In this document: positions 9,561 through 17,556 of the stretch, piece by piece
Layout: the number at the start of each line of letters is the position of its first letter
Numbering within the stretch: the stretch's first letter is position 1
Source: Actinomycetota bacterium
GTDB taxonomy: Bacteria > Actinomycetota > Aquicultoria > Subteraquimicrobiales > UBA9087
Direction of reading: 5' to 3'
Assembly: GCA_030019215.1 (NCBI GenBank)
Contig: JASEEZ010000011.1
Coordinates: 1 to 55,877 of the forward strand
Length of the DNA: 55,877 bases
The notes under the pieces: model-generated
Databases searched by the model: none
What the model was told of the DNA's origin: nothing
What the model saw: the letters and a program-made list of their open reading frames with translations, nothing else
Program-made: the position numbers and the translations under genes

Positions 9561-9971
9561 GTGGAGAAGGTTGTAAATTGTGAGGTAATTACTCCGGAGG
9601 GGCTCGTTTATTCCGGGGAAGTGAATATGGTTGTAGTTCCGGGTGAGGTGGGAGAGATTGGAATTCTTCCTCTTCATGCCCCCCTGGTTGCCCTCTTGAC
9701 CGTGGGCGTACTCAGGGTCAAGATCGGGGATAAGTGGGAATATGTGGCTGTGCATGGTGGATACGTGGAGGTAAAGGAGGATAAAGTCATCGTTTTAGCC
9801 GATGCTGCTGAGATTGCCTCGAAGATTGATGTAGAGCGAGCTAGGGCTGCCAAGGAACGTGCGGAGAAGATGATGAAAGAGGCAAGGGAGGGCGAGGAGA
9901 ATTTCTTCGAGGCTCAGGACGATCTTAAGAGGGCCTTAACCCGACTTCGCGTGGCCGGAAGGGCCGGTTAA
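9561..9971 (+). CDS. atpC: ATP synthase F1 subunit epsilon
   Basis: The N-terminal beta-sandwich is clear (VNCEVITPEGLVYSGEV, then VVVPGEVGEIGILPLHAPL), followed by a C-terminal helical hairpin rich in Ala, Arg and Glu (DVERARAAKERAEKMM). 136 residues is normal. GTG start behind AGGAGGG (9546-9552). It links the proton motor to the F1 head and usually inhibits ATP hydrolysis. It is separated from atpD by repeat copy 2, which may allow separate control of its level. Confidence 0.93.
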   Translation: MEKVVNCEVITPEGLVYSGEVNMVVVPGEVGEIGILPLHAPLVALLTVGVLRVKIGDKWEYVAVHGGYVEVKEDKVIVLADAAEIASKIDVERARAAKERAEKMMKEAREGEENFFEAQDDLKRALTRLRVAGRAG

Positions 9972-10113
9972 GTATGCAAAGAGTCCCCATCTCATTATCA
10001 GTGAAGTAGCTCCGGGCCGACCCAACCATCCAGTTACCCAGCTTCTTATCTACCATCTTGGTTGACTCCCTTTTGGCACTTTTATATGCTTTAACCAATT
10101 GGGGAGGGTGAAG

Positions 10114-11385
10114 TTGGTGGAAAAATTCATCGTCAACGGCGGCAACAGGCTGGAGGGAATGGTCAATGTGGGTGGAGCCAAAAATTCCGCTCTCAAGCTC
10201 ATGGCCGCCTCCATCTTAACCGAGGATGTTTGCGTGTTAAAAAACGTCCCTGAGATCAGGGACGTTTTTACTATGGCTGAAGTGCTGGAGGCGTTGGGGG
10301 TCCAGGTTGATCTGAGACACCCCGAGGGGATGGTGATTAAACCCGGAGCATCGCTAAAGTGTGTTACCTCCTACGAACTTGTCTCGCAGATGAGGGCATC
10401 GATTATAGTTTTGGGTCCCTTGCTCGCTCGGTTGGGGAGAGCGAAGGTGGCCATGCCCGGGGGTTGCAATATTGGTTCTCGAAAGATAGACCTCCACATC
10501 ATGGGTTTGGAGCTTCTGGGAGCCCACATCGAGGTCGAACACGGTTATATTGATGCGCAAGCTGATGTGCTCAAGGGAACGGTTATTTCCCTCGATTTCC
10601 CCAGTGTGGGGGCGACTGAGAATCTACTTATGGCCGCAAGTATGGCTGAGGGAAGGACAATTCTTGAAAACGCTGCGCGCGAGCCAGAGATCGTGGACTT
10701 AGCCGATTTCTTGAACAAAATGGGGGCCAGAATCAAGGGGGCGGGTACGAGCACTATAGAGATAGAAGGGGTTCGAGAACTCCGCGGAACGGATCATACC
10801 ATCATTCCGGATCGAGTCGAGGCCGGCACGCTGCTGGTGGCGGGGGCCATAACTCGGGGGGATGTGACCGTCAAAGACGCTCCTATCGATCACCTCAGAC
10901 TAGTCGTTGCCAAGTTGAGGGAGATGGGGTTCACTGTCAAAGAGCTCCCCGATGGGCTAAGAATTTTGGCTTCTGAGAGACCGGAGTCTGTGGACATTGC
11001 CACTCTTCCGTACCCCGGTTTCCCCACCGATGTGCAGGCTCAGATGATGGCTCTCCTTTGCCTGGCTAGAGGCACCAGCGTTGTGACCGAGAACGTTTTT
11101 GAGAATCGATTCATGGTCGCCGATGAGTTGAACAGGATGGGTGGCGATGTCAGGGTTCAAGGACACCATGTCACCGTTAGGGGAGTGGAGAGATTGACCG
11201 GAGCCTCAGTTCGAGCCCCCGACCTTCGGGGTGGAGCCGCCCTTGTTTTGGCGGGTCTGGCCGCGGAGGGTGTTACGGAGATCGCCGACATTTTTCACAT
11301 AGATAGAGGGTATGAGAACTTTGAGCACAAACTCAAGGCCTTAGGGGCAGATATAGTCCGTGTGCCCCGCCGCCGGCGGGGCTGA
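10114..11385 (+). CDS. murA: UDP-N-acetylglucosamine 1-carboxyvinyltransferase
   Basis: First committed step of peptidoglycan synthesis: enolpyruvyl transfer from phosphoenolpyruvate to UDP-GlcNAc. Visible are the substrate-binding GGAKNSALK near the N-terminus and the catalytic-loop Cys in MPGGCNIGSRKIDLHI near residue 115, the position modified by fosfomycin in the family. GGGGAGG at 10101-10107 points to TTG 10114 (or GTG 10117) rather than an in-frame TTG at 10099. The last residues (VPRRRRG) come from a CCCCGCCGCCGGCGGGG palindrome. murA after atpC is an order known in Actinobacteria. Confidence 0.95.
   Translation: MVEKFIVNGGNRLEGMVNVGGAKNSALKLMAASILTEDVCVLKNVPEIRDVFTMAEVLEALGVQVDLRHPEGMVIKPGASLKCVTSYELVSQMRASIIVLGPLLARLGRAKVAMPGGCNIGSRKIDLHIMGLELLGAHIEVEHGYIDAQADVLKGTVISLDFPSVGATENLLMAASMAEGRTILENAAREPEIVDLADFLNKMGARIKGAGTSTIEIEGVRELRGTDHTIIPDRVEAGTLLVAGAITRGDVTVKDAPIDHLRLVVAKLREMGFTVKELPDGLRILASERPESVDIATLPYPGFPTDVQAQMMALLCLARGTSVVTENVFENRFMVADELNRMGGDVRVQGHHVTVRGVERLTGASVRAPDLRGGAALVLAGLAAEGVTEIADIFHIDRGYENFEHKLKALGADIVRVPRRRRG
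10240..10269 (+). other. Terminator-like hairpin inside murA
   Basis: AAAAACGTCCCTGA and its exact reverse complement TCAGGGACGTTTTT are separated by two bases, giving a perfect 14-bp stem ending in a T run. It has the form of a rho-independent terminator, yet it is within murA codons (around VLKNVPEIRDVF). It might cause partial termination or RNA processing, or be a coding coincidence. Confidence 0.5.
11368..11384. repeat. Palindrome supplying the murA 3' end
   Basis: CCCCGCCGCCGGCGGGG is a near-perfect palindrome covering the last MurA codons (Arg-Arg-Arg-Arg-Gly). It resembles other CCCGCC/GGCGGG palindromes in this window and appears to have replaced or extended the native C-terminus. 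Confidence 0.55.
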
Positions 11386-11404
11386 GAGGCTGGTCGTGGT
11401 CGGT

Positions 11405-11735
11405 TAGTACCGTTACAACTTAATTTACATGGGTCATAATTTTCAATGCAAAGTGCTCAGAGGACCGCCCTTGAGCTTCGGGTTCGCTTTGGGCTGCTCG
11501 CTTATTCTCGCAGTGCGAAATCGACATCCGCTTCGCTAAGTCAATTTGCCGCAGCTGCTTGAATTGCGCTCGCGACGCCGTCGCTCACACTCGCTCTGCA
11601 AGCGGCCCTGAGCAGTAGTTTATGGTTTTATGACCCACATGTAACTTAATTTACTTAATTAGTCTCCCCGATTATATCGGGGTTAGAAAAATGACCTTCT
11701 AACGGAGTAAACTAAAGATAGTTGTAACGGCATTA
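11405..11735. mobile_element. Non-coding element with TAGTACCGTTACAAC-type terminal inverted repeats (331 bp)
   Basis: The left end TAGTACCGTTACAAC (11405-11419) is matched by GTTGTAACGGCATTA (11721-11735), its near-exact inverse. A second inverted pair is nested inside: TTACATGGGTCATAA (11425-11439) and TTATGACCCACATGTAA (11628-11644). There is also a small palindrome CCCCGATTATATCGGGG (11666-11682). The interior has no supported gene. A 77-bp element with the same ends is at 25308-25384. The form is that of a MITE-like or other non-autonomous element. It fills most of the gap between murA and fabZ. Confidence 0.65.
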
Positions 11736-11762
11736 GTGGCTTTGGTGAGAAAGGAGGTTCCC

Positions 11763-12185
11763 ATGCTTAACGTGGATGAGATCAAAAAAATTATCCCTCA
11801 CCGGAATCCATTTTTGTTTCTGGATGGGATACTGGAGTTGGAGGAGGGCAAGAGGGTGGTGGGTGTGAAGAATGTCACTGCTGACGAGTATTTCTTTACC
11901 GGACATTTTCCCGACTATCCGGTCATGCCCGGGGTTCTAATAGTGGAGGCTCTTGCCCAGGCGGGGGCTGTGGCCATCCTGAGCCAGAAGGAACACAGAG
12001 GCAAGAAGGCTTTCTTTGCTGGCATAGACAAGTTCCGCTTCAAAAGACAGGTTTGCCCGGGTGACCAACTGAGACTTGAGCTCGAGGTGATAAAAACCAG
12101 GGGCCCGATCGGAGTAGGCCGGGGGACCGCCTATGTTGGTGACGAAATCGCCGCTCAAGGTGAGTTAATGTTTGCCATCAAATAG
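11763..12185 (+). CDS. fabZ: 3-hydroxyacyl-ACP dehydratase FabZ
   Basis: Hot-dog fold dehydratase of fatty-acid elongation, converting 3-hydroxyacyl-ACP to trans-2-enoyl-ACP. The substrate motif [12 protein letters not shown] is at the N-terminus, the catalytic His is in [13 protein letters not shown], and the catalytic Glu is in IVEALAQ. Start chosen at ATG 11763 because AAAGGAGG is 7-14 bases upstream; an in-frame start at 11736 would add nine residues across the ribosome-binding site and element end. 140 residues is normal. It is probably transcribed separately from murA, given the 377-base gap. Confidence 0.94.
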   Translation: MLNVDEIKKIIPHRNPFLFLDGILELEEGKRVVGVKNVTADEYFFTGHFPDYPVMPGVLIVEALAQAGAVAILSQKEHRGKKAFFAGIDKFRFKRQVCPGDQLRLELEVIKTRGPIGVGRGTAYVGDEIAAQGELMFAIK

Positions 12186-12200
12186 AGCAGATTTTTTCAG

Positions 12201-12400
12201 TTCTTCCCCATTTTTAGTGGACAAACTTTAATCTTGCTTTTTTCTCAAAAGAGTTGGTTATAGAAGGATTCGAGGGTTCAAGGGTTCGAGGATTCGAGTG
12301 TTTTTCACTTGACCACTTGACTCCTGGAATCCTTGAATCCTAAAGTTTTCTCTGCCTTTACCACACCGTAGTAGTTTCTACCCCTTATTTTTGGAGAAGA
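12201..12400 (-). mobile_element. MITE-like element, family 1, copy A (200 bp)
   Basis: The ends TTCTTCCCCATTTTTAGTGG and, inverted, TCTTCTCCAAAAATAAGGGG form terminal inverted repeats. The interior has the family core of GATTCGAG/GGTTCAAG words and CTTGACTCCTGGAATCC. Other copies: 36688-37033, 41206-41424 and a partial one at 55378-55520. No coding capacity. Orientation is opposite to the 36.7 and 55.4 kb copies. Confidence 0.7.
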
Positions 12401-12624
12401 GCATTTTTTTCAAAAAAGAGGAATTTCCGGACATGATGTGGTAATATAGACGCGTCCCGCCAAGACCGGAAATTTGTCCCTGCCCAGACTAAAGCTTTTA
12501 TCGAATTAAGCCGATTTAGTAAGAGAGGAACTTCGGGGGGCATCTGGTCGTGAGAAGAGCTAGCCGACCAAGAGACGGTTGCTCTAAAGCAAAAGCAAAT
12601 GGCATACTTCAGGAGAGGCTGAAA
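12401..12624. other. Intergenic region before the amidase gene
   Basis: Apart from element copy A upstream, this stretch shows no gene. It probably holds the promoter of the wall-protein block; GTAATATAGAC near 12441 is AT-rich, but no clear -35/-10 pair is seen. AGGAGAGG at 12611-12618 is a strong ribosome-binding site for the GTG at 12625. Confidence 0.4.
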
Positions 12625-14469
12625 GTGGCCTTTCGTTTTTTTATGGGAAGGAAAAAGTTTCCAGGCGTGTTTGGGAGGCCGGGATTTCCCACAGCAATTT
12701 CCCTTTTGATTTCACTCCTGCTTTTATGTTCGGTTTTTTTCTCTTTCCCCTGGGAGTGTGCTTTTGCTTATACGCCCGTTGTCTGTCTCGATCCTGGACA
12801 TGGAGGCCGGGACCCAGGGGCTATAAGTTCCTCCGGTTTTCAGGAGAAGGAGGCCAATCTAGACGTTGGACTGAAGGTGAGAGATCAACTGCAGGCGGTC
12901 GGATGCAGGGTCGTCATGACACGGGAGAACGACTCTTACCCCAGTCTTCAGTGCCGATGTGATATAGCCAACAATGCCAATGCCGATATCTTCGTCTCCA
13001 TCCACAGTAATTTTGCGGTTTCAAGCGATGGGTCTCCAAATTCACAGGCTGGTGGCACCGAAACTTATTATTATGCGGGGAGCACCAAAGGTAGTCTCCT
13101 GGCGGCCTGTGTCCAGGAGGAAGTGGTTAAACAGATCGATGGCATCGATCGGGGGACTAAAACGGCCGGCTTTTATGTCCTGGCGGGCACAAGGATGCCA
13201 GCTTGCCTTCTGGAGTGTGTCTTTCTCTCGAACACCGACGAGGAGAGGTTGCTTCAAGATCCGGCTTTCAGGCAGAGGATCGCCAACGGGATCTTCAATG
13301 GAATCGTCAGATATCTGGAGCAGACGACCGGCTTTCAGGTGTTCTATCCCTTGCCTCAATATTTCAGGATCCATGTGCCCAAGGTGACCTCCAATACCCG
13401 GATACAAATCTCCACTTATTTCACCTCGACCAAGTGGGTCTCTCAGCCCATTCTGGCACCGGGCGACTATCTGATACGGATCGACCCGGATGGTTTTGTG
13501 AGGAGCATCGATTCTAAGCTGGCCTTCGCGAAATCGCCCGATGGCACAAGCCCGGCTCTATCCATCTATATCCTCCACCCCGACCAGCGAAACGGCGCCG
13601 ATTTTGCCAGCTATGCCTGGTCGACTACGTATAAACCGCAGGGCGCCATCCGGTGGTCATCGTCGGGCTATCTGAACTTCGATGACGGTTCCATCGTCGA
13701 ATCGAATACCGGTAATACGATCGCCATCACCGGCACGAGGGAGACGATCTACCCCGATAATCTGATGCTCAGGGTACATCTTGAGTCGGTCACACCTCAT
13801 ACCTATCTTGAAATCCCCTTTTATTGGAAGCGGATAGTCTACAGGAGCCAGAAGCCCTTGCCCCCGGGGGACTACTGGATACAGGTCTGTTCGCCTGGCG
13901 GGGGAGGAAATCCCTATCTTTTGAGTCTGGATGGAAGGATATATTTCAGGCAGTTCGCCACGCTTACCAATCCGGATCCGGTTTTTGCTGTCTACATTGC
14001 TTTGCCCAACAGGCCCGAGGTTGGATTTGATGTGGTCGGTTTCGTGCGTGACTTCAAACTGCCCAACACTTACCAGACTATTCTGGGGGCCGAGCCAACC
14101 GGTCCTGATGTCGGTCTGGGCTTTGTCTCCTGCACGGGATTGACCAATCCGGCCAGGGCCAGCACCCGTTATCCCACCATTCCCACTCAAACCTTAACCG
14201 GTGGCAATTACATCATTGTAACCGACGCCGGTTTGATCAGGGGGAAAGTGACCGCGGATTTCATCTCCAATCCATTACCCGGAGCTCGGGTGACCATAAA
14301 TGGATGCAGCATCTTCACCGATGCCAGGGGTGAGTTTGCCTTCACTCACATGGTGCCGGGAGTATATACCCTTGAATATGATGCTCCGGGTTGTAAATCT
14401 CAAACTCAGGTGATTCACGTCGGGGCGGGTAGACCAACCTATCCGCCGACTGTTATCATGTCTCACTGA
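12625..14469 (+). CDS. Secreted N-acetylmuramoyl-L-alanine amidase (Amidase_3) with shared C-terminal surface domains
   Basis: After a signal anchor (LLISLLLLCSVFFSF), residues about 52-231 form a zinc amidase of the AmiC/CwlB type: DPGHGG (His59), EKEANL (Glu74), SIHSN (His127) and the catalytic ECVFLSN (Glu197). It would cut between MurNAc and the stem peptide. The middle (about 245-500) is a beta-rich domain shared with the 20.5-22.1 kb protein (KWVSQPIL, DPDGFVRSIDSKLAF, MLRVHLESVTP). The last 75 residues are one carboxypeptidase-regulatory-like module (GARVTINGC, YDAPGCKSQTQVI). GTG 12625 is preferred over GTG 12550 because of AGGAGAGG 7 bases upstream. First gene of a six-gene exported block. 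Confidence 0.88.
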   Translation: MAFRFFMGRKKFPGVFGRPGFPTAISLLISLLLLCSVFFSFPWECAFAYTPVVCLDPGHGGRDPGAISSSGFQEKEANLDVGLKVRDQLQAVGCRVVMTRENDSYPSLQCRCDIANNANADIFVSIHSNFAVSSDGSPNSQAGGTETYYYAGSTKGSLLAACVQEEVVKQIDGIDRGTKTAGFYVLAGTRMPACLLECVFLSNTDEERLLQDPAFRQRIANGIFNGIVRYLEQTTGFQVFYPLPQYFRIHVPKVTSNTRIQISTYFTSTKWVSQPILAPGDYLIRIDPDGFVRSIDSKLAFAKSPDGTSPALSIYILHPDQRNGADFASYAWSTTYKPQGAIRWSSSGYLNFDDGSIVESNTGNTIAITGTRETIYPDNLMLRVHLESVTPHTYLEIPFYWKRIVYRSQKPLPPGDYWIQVCSPGGGGNPYLLSLDGRIYFRQFATLTNPDPVFAVYIALPNRPEVGFDVVGFVRDFKLPNTYQTILGAEPTGPDVGLGFVSCTGLTNPARASTRYPTIPTQTLTGGNYIIVTDAGLIRGKVTADFISNPLPGARVTINGCSIFTDARGEFAFTHMVPGVYTLEYDAPGCKSQTQVIHVGAGRPTYPPTVIMSH

Positions 14470-14511
14470 TAAAGTGATAGAATGGTTGGAAGATTTGGAG
14501 GAGGGATTGAA

Positions 14512-16155
14512 TTGAGGAAGAAGAAGGTCGCCATCGCACTCTTGCTAACAACACTGGTGCTCATGAGTTTGAAAACGGGCGTCTTTGGTCAGCAGAGTGC
14601 CTCCCACGGGGTTGGCTTGTGCATGGCCGGCGTCAAAGTCATGGCCGAGGGAGGAAGGGACTACCAGAGCATCTTGACCTATTATTATACGGGAACTCAG
14701 ATAACCAGCTGGAATACCAATGTGAATATTCGAGTGGGCGTGCACTCCGATCCCACGGCGATCACGGTCACCGGCACCGCTCCGTTTACCGTCGCGGCGG
14801 ACAACGGCTCTTTGGGTGGCAACGCCAACGATTCGTGCACGGTGAGGTGGACTGGGAGTGGTTATGAGGTTTCTCTGTCCAATGGTTCTATTGGATCATC
14901 CACCAATTCCGTGAGGATCGATCCAGGCTCGGCAACGCTGAAGGTGAATGGCTGGAACAGTTGGGATGGTTCTTCTCGCCAGGTCAGGGGCATAATCGAG
15001 GTGCGTTTCATCACGGATTCCAAGAAGGCGGTGGACAACAATCGCTTGTGGGCGATTAACGAGGTGAATCTGGAGGAATATGTGGCCGGTATTTTGGAGG
15101 AACCGGACACCTGGCCGATGGAAGGCTTGAAGGTCCTCGCGGTGGCCGCCAGAACCTACGCCTTGAATAAGATATCGACCGGGGGAAAGCACAGTCCCTC
15201 CTTCCATCTCTGCGCGACCGGTTGTTGCCAGCAGTACATCGGGGTCTGGAACGGCCCCAATCATAGGATAGCTCAGCAGCAGACGGCTGGGCAGGTCGTT
15301 ACCTACAACGGTTCGCCCATCGTTGCCGCCTACTCCGGGAGCTGTGGTGGAGCGACCAGGACGAATGAAAGCGTTTGGGGGGAAACGCCCCTATCCTACC
15401 TGAGGAGCGTGGTCTGTCCCTGCGGCCAGACTCCTCCAGGGGATATCTATGGTAGAGTGATCAGCAGGATAACTGGAGGGGCCATCCCCGGAACCTGCGT
15501 GCGGGTGGGCGATAAGATTATGCCCACGATACCCAGTGGGGAGTTCAGGTTCACCGGTATCCCCGTGGGCACGCATACCGTCTACTACGACGCCCCCGGC
15601 TATCAGGGCCAGACCCAGGTTATAGAGGTGAAGTCGAGGGCGACGATGAACTGTCCGACCTGCATTCTTTATCCGCCCACCGGCGAGATAAGGGGAAGGG
15701 TGGTAAATCAAGCCTGGCAGACGATACCCGGGACCTGCATCAGGATAAACAGCTCGCTCATGCCCACAAATCCCGGCGGAGAGTTCAGGTTCACCAGGGT
15801 TCACGACGGCATCTACACCGTCTACTACGATGCCCCCGGCTATCAGGGCCAGACCCAGGTGATAGAGGTTAGAAACGGTGCTCCGACACAATGTCCAACC
15901 TGTGTTCTCTCCACCCTGGGCGAGATAAGGGGAAGGGTGGTCAATCAAGCCTGGCAGACGATACCCGGGACCTGCATCAGGATAAACAACTCGCTCATGC
16001 CCACCAATCCCGGCGGAGAGTTCAGGTTCACCAGGGTTCACGACGGCATCTACACCGTCTACTACGATGCCCCCGGCTATCAGGGCCAGACCCAGGTGAT
16101 AGAGGTGAAGGCGGGTTCGGTTACCGTCTGCCCAACGGTGATAATGTCGCCTTAG
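14512..16155 (+). CDS. Secreted SpoIID/LytB-domain protein with three carboxypeptidase-regulatory-like modules
   Basis: A signal peptide (KKKVAIALLLTTLVLMSL) leads into a SpoIID domain, the family of lytic transglycosylases acting on denuded glycan during engulfment. Signature parts are VNLEEYVAGILEEPDTWP, LKVLAVAARTYAL, and the Cys-containing YSGSCGGATRTNESVWG near residue 290. Three modules of about 75 residues follow, each with GTC, a YDAPGYQGQTQVIEV core and usually CPTC. Modules 2 and 3 are nearly identical in DNA (15681-15912 and 15919-16150). TTG 14512 is chosen because GGAGGAGGG is at 14497-14505. It acts naturally after an amidase such as the upstream neighbour. Confidence 0.85.
   Translation: MRKKKVAIALLLTTLVLMSLKTGVFGQQSASHGVGLCMAGVKVMAEGGRDYQSILTYYYTGTQITSWNTNVNIRVGVHSDPTAITVTGTAPFTVAADNGSLGGNANDSCTVRWTGSGYEVSLSNGSIGSSTNSVRIDPGSATLKVNGWNSWDGSSRQVRGIIEVRFITDSKKAVDNNRLWAINEVNLEEYVAGILEEPDTWPMEGLKVLAVAARTYALNKISTGGKHSPSFHLCATGCCQQYIGVWNGPNHRIAQQQTAGQVVTYNGSPIVAAYSGSCGGATRTNESVWGETPLSYLRSVVCPCGQTPPGDIYGRVISRITGGAIPGTCVRVGDKIMPTIPSGEFRFTGIPVGTHTVYYDAPGYQGQTQVIEVKSRATMNCPTCILYPPTGEIRGRVVNQAWQTIPGTCIRINSSLMPTNPGGEFRFTRVHDGIYTVYYDAPGYQGQTQVIEVRNGAPTQCPTCVLSTLGEIRGRVVNQAWQTIPGTCIRINNSLMPTNPGGEFRFTRVHDGIYTVYYDAPGYQGQTQVIEVKAGSVTVCPTVIMSP
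15681..16150 (+). repeat. Two near-identical tandem module repeats in the SpoIID-like gene
   Basis: Two copies of about 235 bases (starting GGCGAGATAAGGGGAAGG at about 15681 and 15919) differ at only a few positions. Each encodes one carboxypeptidase-regulatory-like module. Such identity suggests recent duplication or gene conversion, while the first module in the gene is more diverged. Confidence 0.85.
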
Positions 16156-16173
16156 CGGAAAGGAGTGGGTGAA

Positions 16174-17529
16174 ATGAGGAAGATATTTGCCGTCATAGTC
16201 GTCGGTTTTCTTTTGCTGACTCTCGCTCCCTTGGGTTGCAAGGGAAAGGGTCTCACCGAGAAGCCAGCCGAGGAGAAAGGAGTTGACGTCGATCTGGGTC
16301 CCTACGATGAGGCCTACGGAAAGACCTTTTACGTGACGGTCAATTACGAAACCTGCGGTGATTACGATGTGGATTATAAAGAGCTCATGGAGATAAAGTC
16401 GAGACTGGGGGAGGGCGGCGAGTACACCAAGGTTGGCTTCATGGCCGTCTGCAGGTACATGAACGAGACAAAAGGTGAGAAAGCCGACTTTGTCTTCGAT
16501 CCGAAGAATCTTAGACACATATTTAAATTGTCGGAGGATGCTCAGATTCCGGTGGTGATCTGTCTGAATGGTGGTCCTTGGGGAGGGTTTCTGGCCGAGC
16601 CCAAGACGAGTGCCATCATCCATCTCGAGCAGGATATAAAAAACTGCCAGTGGCGAGATGATGATGTTGTTCCAGGAGACGATGAGGGATGGGTTCACGG
16701 TATCTACCGTATCCTGACCTACAACAACTTGAACAAAGAGGTGAGGTTCTATCAAAAGAGAAACCTCCAGGCGGCGGTGAAAGCGATCACCGCATTTTAC
16801 CATGAGCATCCCGATCTCTTCGTGGCTATAACCGTCGATCCGGAGATCTTCATGAGCCCGTTCTACTACAGCGATTACAATCCTCAGACGATAGAGGAGT
16901 TTCAAGGGTTTGAAAAGGAAAAGTTCAAAGGGGACATCAAGGCCTTCAACAAAGCGATGGGGACGAATTTCTCTGACTGGGAGGACATAGATCCGCCCCG
17001 TCCGTGTATCCCCAAGGATAAGGCCAAGCCCGGGAATAAGTTCTGGGAGGAGTGGACCGATTTTCGAATTCATCTGGTCGATCGATATGTTCAGGACGAG
17101 GTCGATTGGGCCAGGGAAGCTGGATTACCCGCCGAGAGGATCTACACTCACCAGACCGTCCGTTACGACAACCCCGACTGGATGCGCTACATGCTCTGCA
17201 GTCCCTTGAAGACGGCTCAAGTAAAGGGAGGCTCCCTGGGAATAACCACTCTTCAGGATCTCTGTTTTGACGAGAAGCTCTATTCTGAGGCCAGAAAGGC
17301 CAGCTCCAACTGGGGGAATTTTGAGCTCAATCCGGGCTCTCCGGCAAAGCACGATTACAAGACCTTCAAGACGGCTCTGGAGACGATCCGTGAGTACAAT
17401 CCCCATATTCTCTGCCCTTATATGTGGTTAAGTCCGGGCACCGAGCCCTTCTATATGATCAAGGACAGCGAATTCGAGAGGGCCATCAGGGATTTTGTGA
17501 AGGAGATAGGCGACGAACCAAGAGGGTAG
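16174..17529 (+). CDS. Lipoprotein with a GH42-like TIM-barrel domain
   Basis: A lipoprotein signal peptide ends at Cys22 (TLAPLGC). The rest resembles a TIM-barrel glycoside hydrolase of the beta-galactosidase-like (GH42-like) type: a segment of form NPQTIEEFQGFEKEKFKG, then FNKAMGT, DIDPPRP and EEWTDFR has the layout of GH42 proteins. Candidate acids are Glu in TVDPEIFMSP and Glu in NFELNPGS, but the usual Asn-Glu acid/base pair is not present, so activity is unproven. A paralogue follows directly (17557). ATG 16174 is chosen for AAAGGAG upstream. Substrate unknown; context suggests wall glycan or surface polysaccharide. Confidence 0.65.
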   Translation: MRKIFAVIVVGFLLLTLAPLGCKGKGLTEKPAEEKGVDVDLGPYDEAYGKTFYVTVNYETCGDYDVDYKELMEIKSRLGEGGEYTKVGFMAVCRYMNETKGEKADFVFDPKNLRHIFKLSEDAQIPVVICLNGGPWGGFLAEPKTSAIIHLEQDIKNCQWRDDDVVPGDDEGWVHGIYRILTYNNLNKEVRFYQKRNLQAAVKAITAFYHEHPDLFVAITVDPEIFMSPFYYSDYNPQTIEEFQGFEKEKFKGDIKAFNKAMGTNFSDWEDIDPPRPCIPKDKAKPGNKFWEEWTDFRIHLVDRYVQDEVDWAREAGLPAERIYTHQTVRYDNPDWMRYMLCSPLKTAQVKGGSLGITTLQDLCFDEKLYSEARKASSNWGNFELNPGSPAKHDYKTFKTALETIREYNPHILCPYMWLSPGTEPFYMIKDSEFERAIRDFVKEIGDEPRG

Positions 17530-17556
17530 GCAAATGATTATAGGGAGATAGCAAAT

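Noticed and set aside
11440-11620. tRNA or small RNA gene in the murA-fabZ gap
   Set aside because: No cloverleaf with T-loop GGTTCRA and a matching acceptor stem was found; the stretch is explained by nested inverted repeats of an element.
15391-17073. Long minus-strand open frame (560 codons) opposite the SpoIID-like and GH42-like genes
   Set aside because: It lies fully antisense to two well-supported genes, its product has no recognisable domain, and its apparent repeats mirror the module repeats of the plus strand. It is a shadow of strong codon bias.
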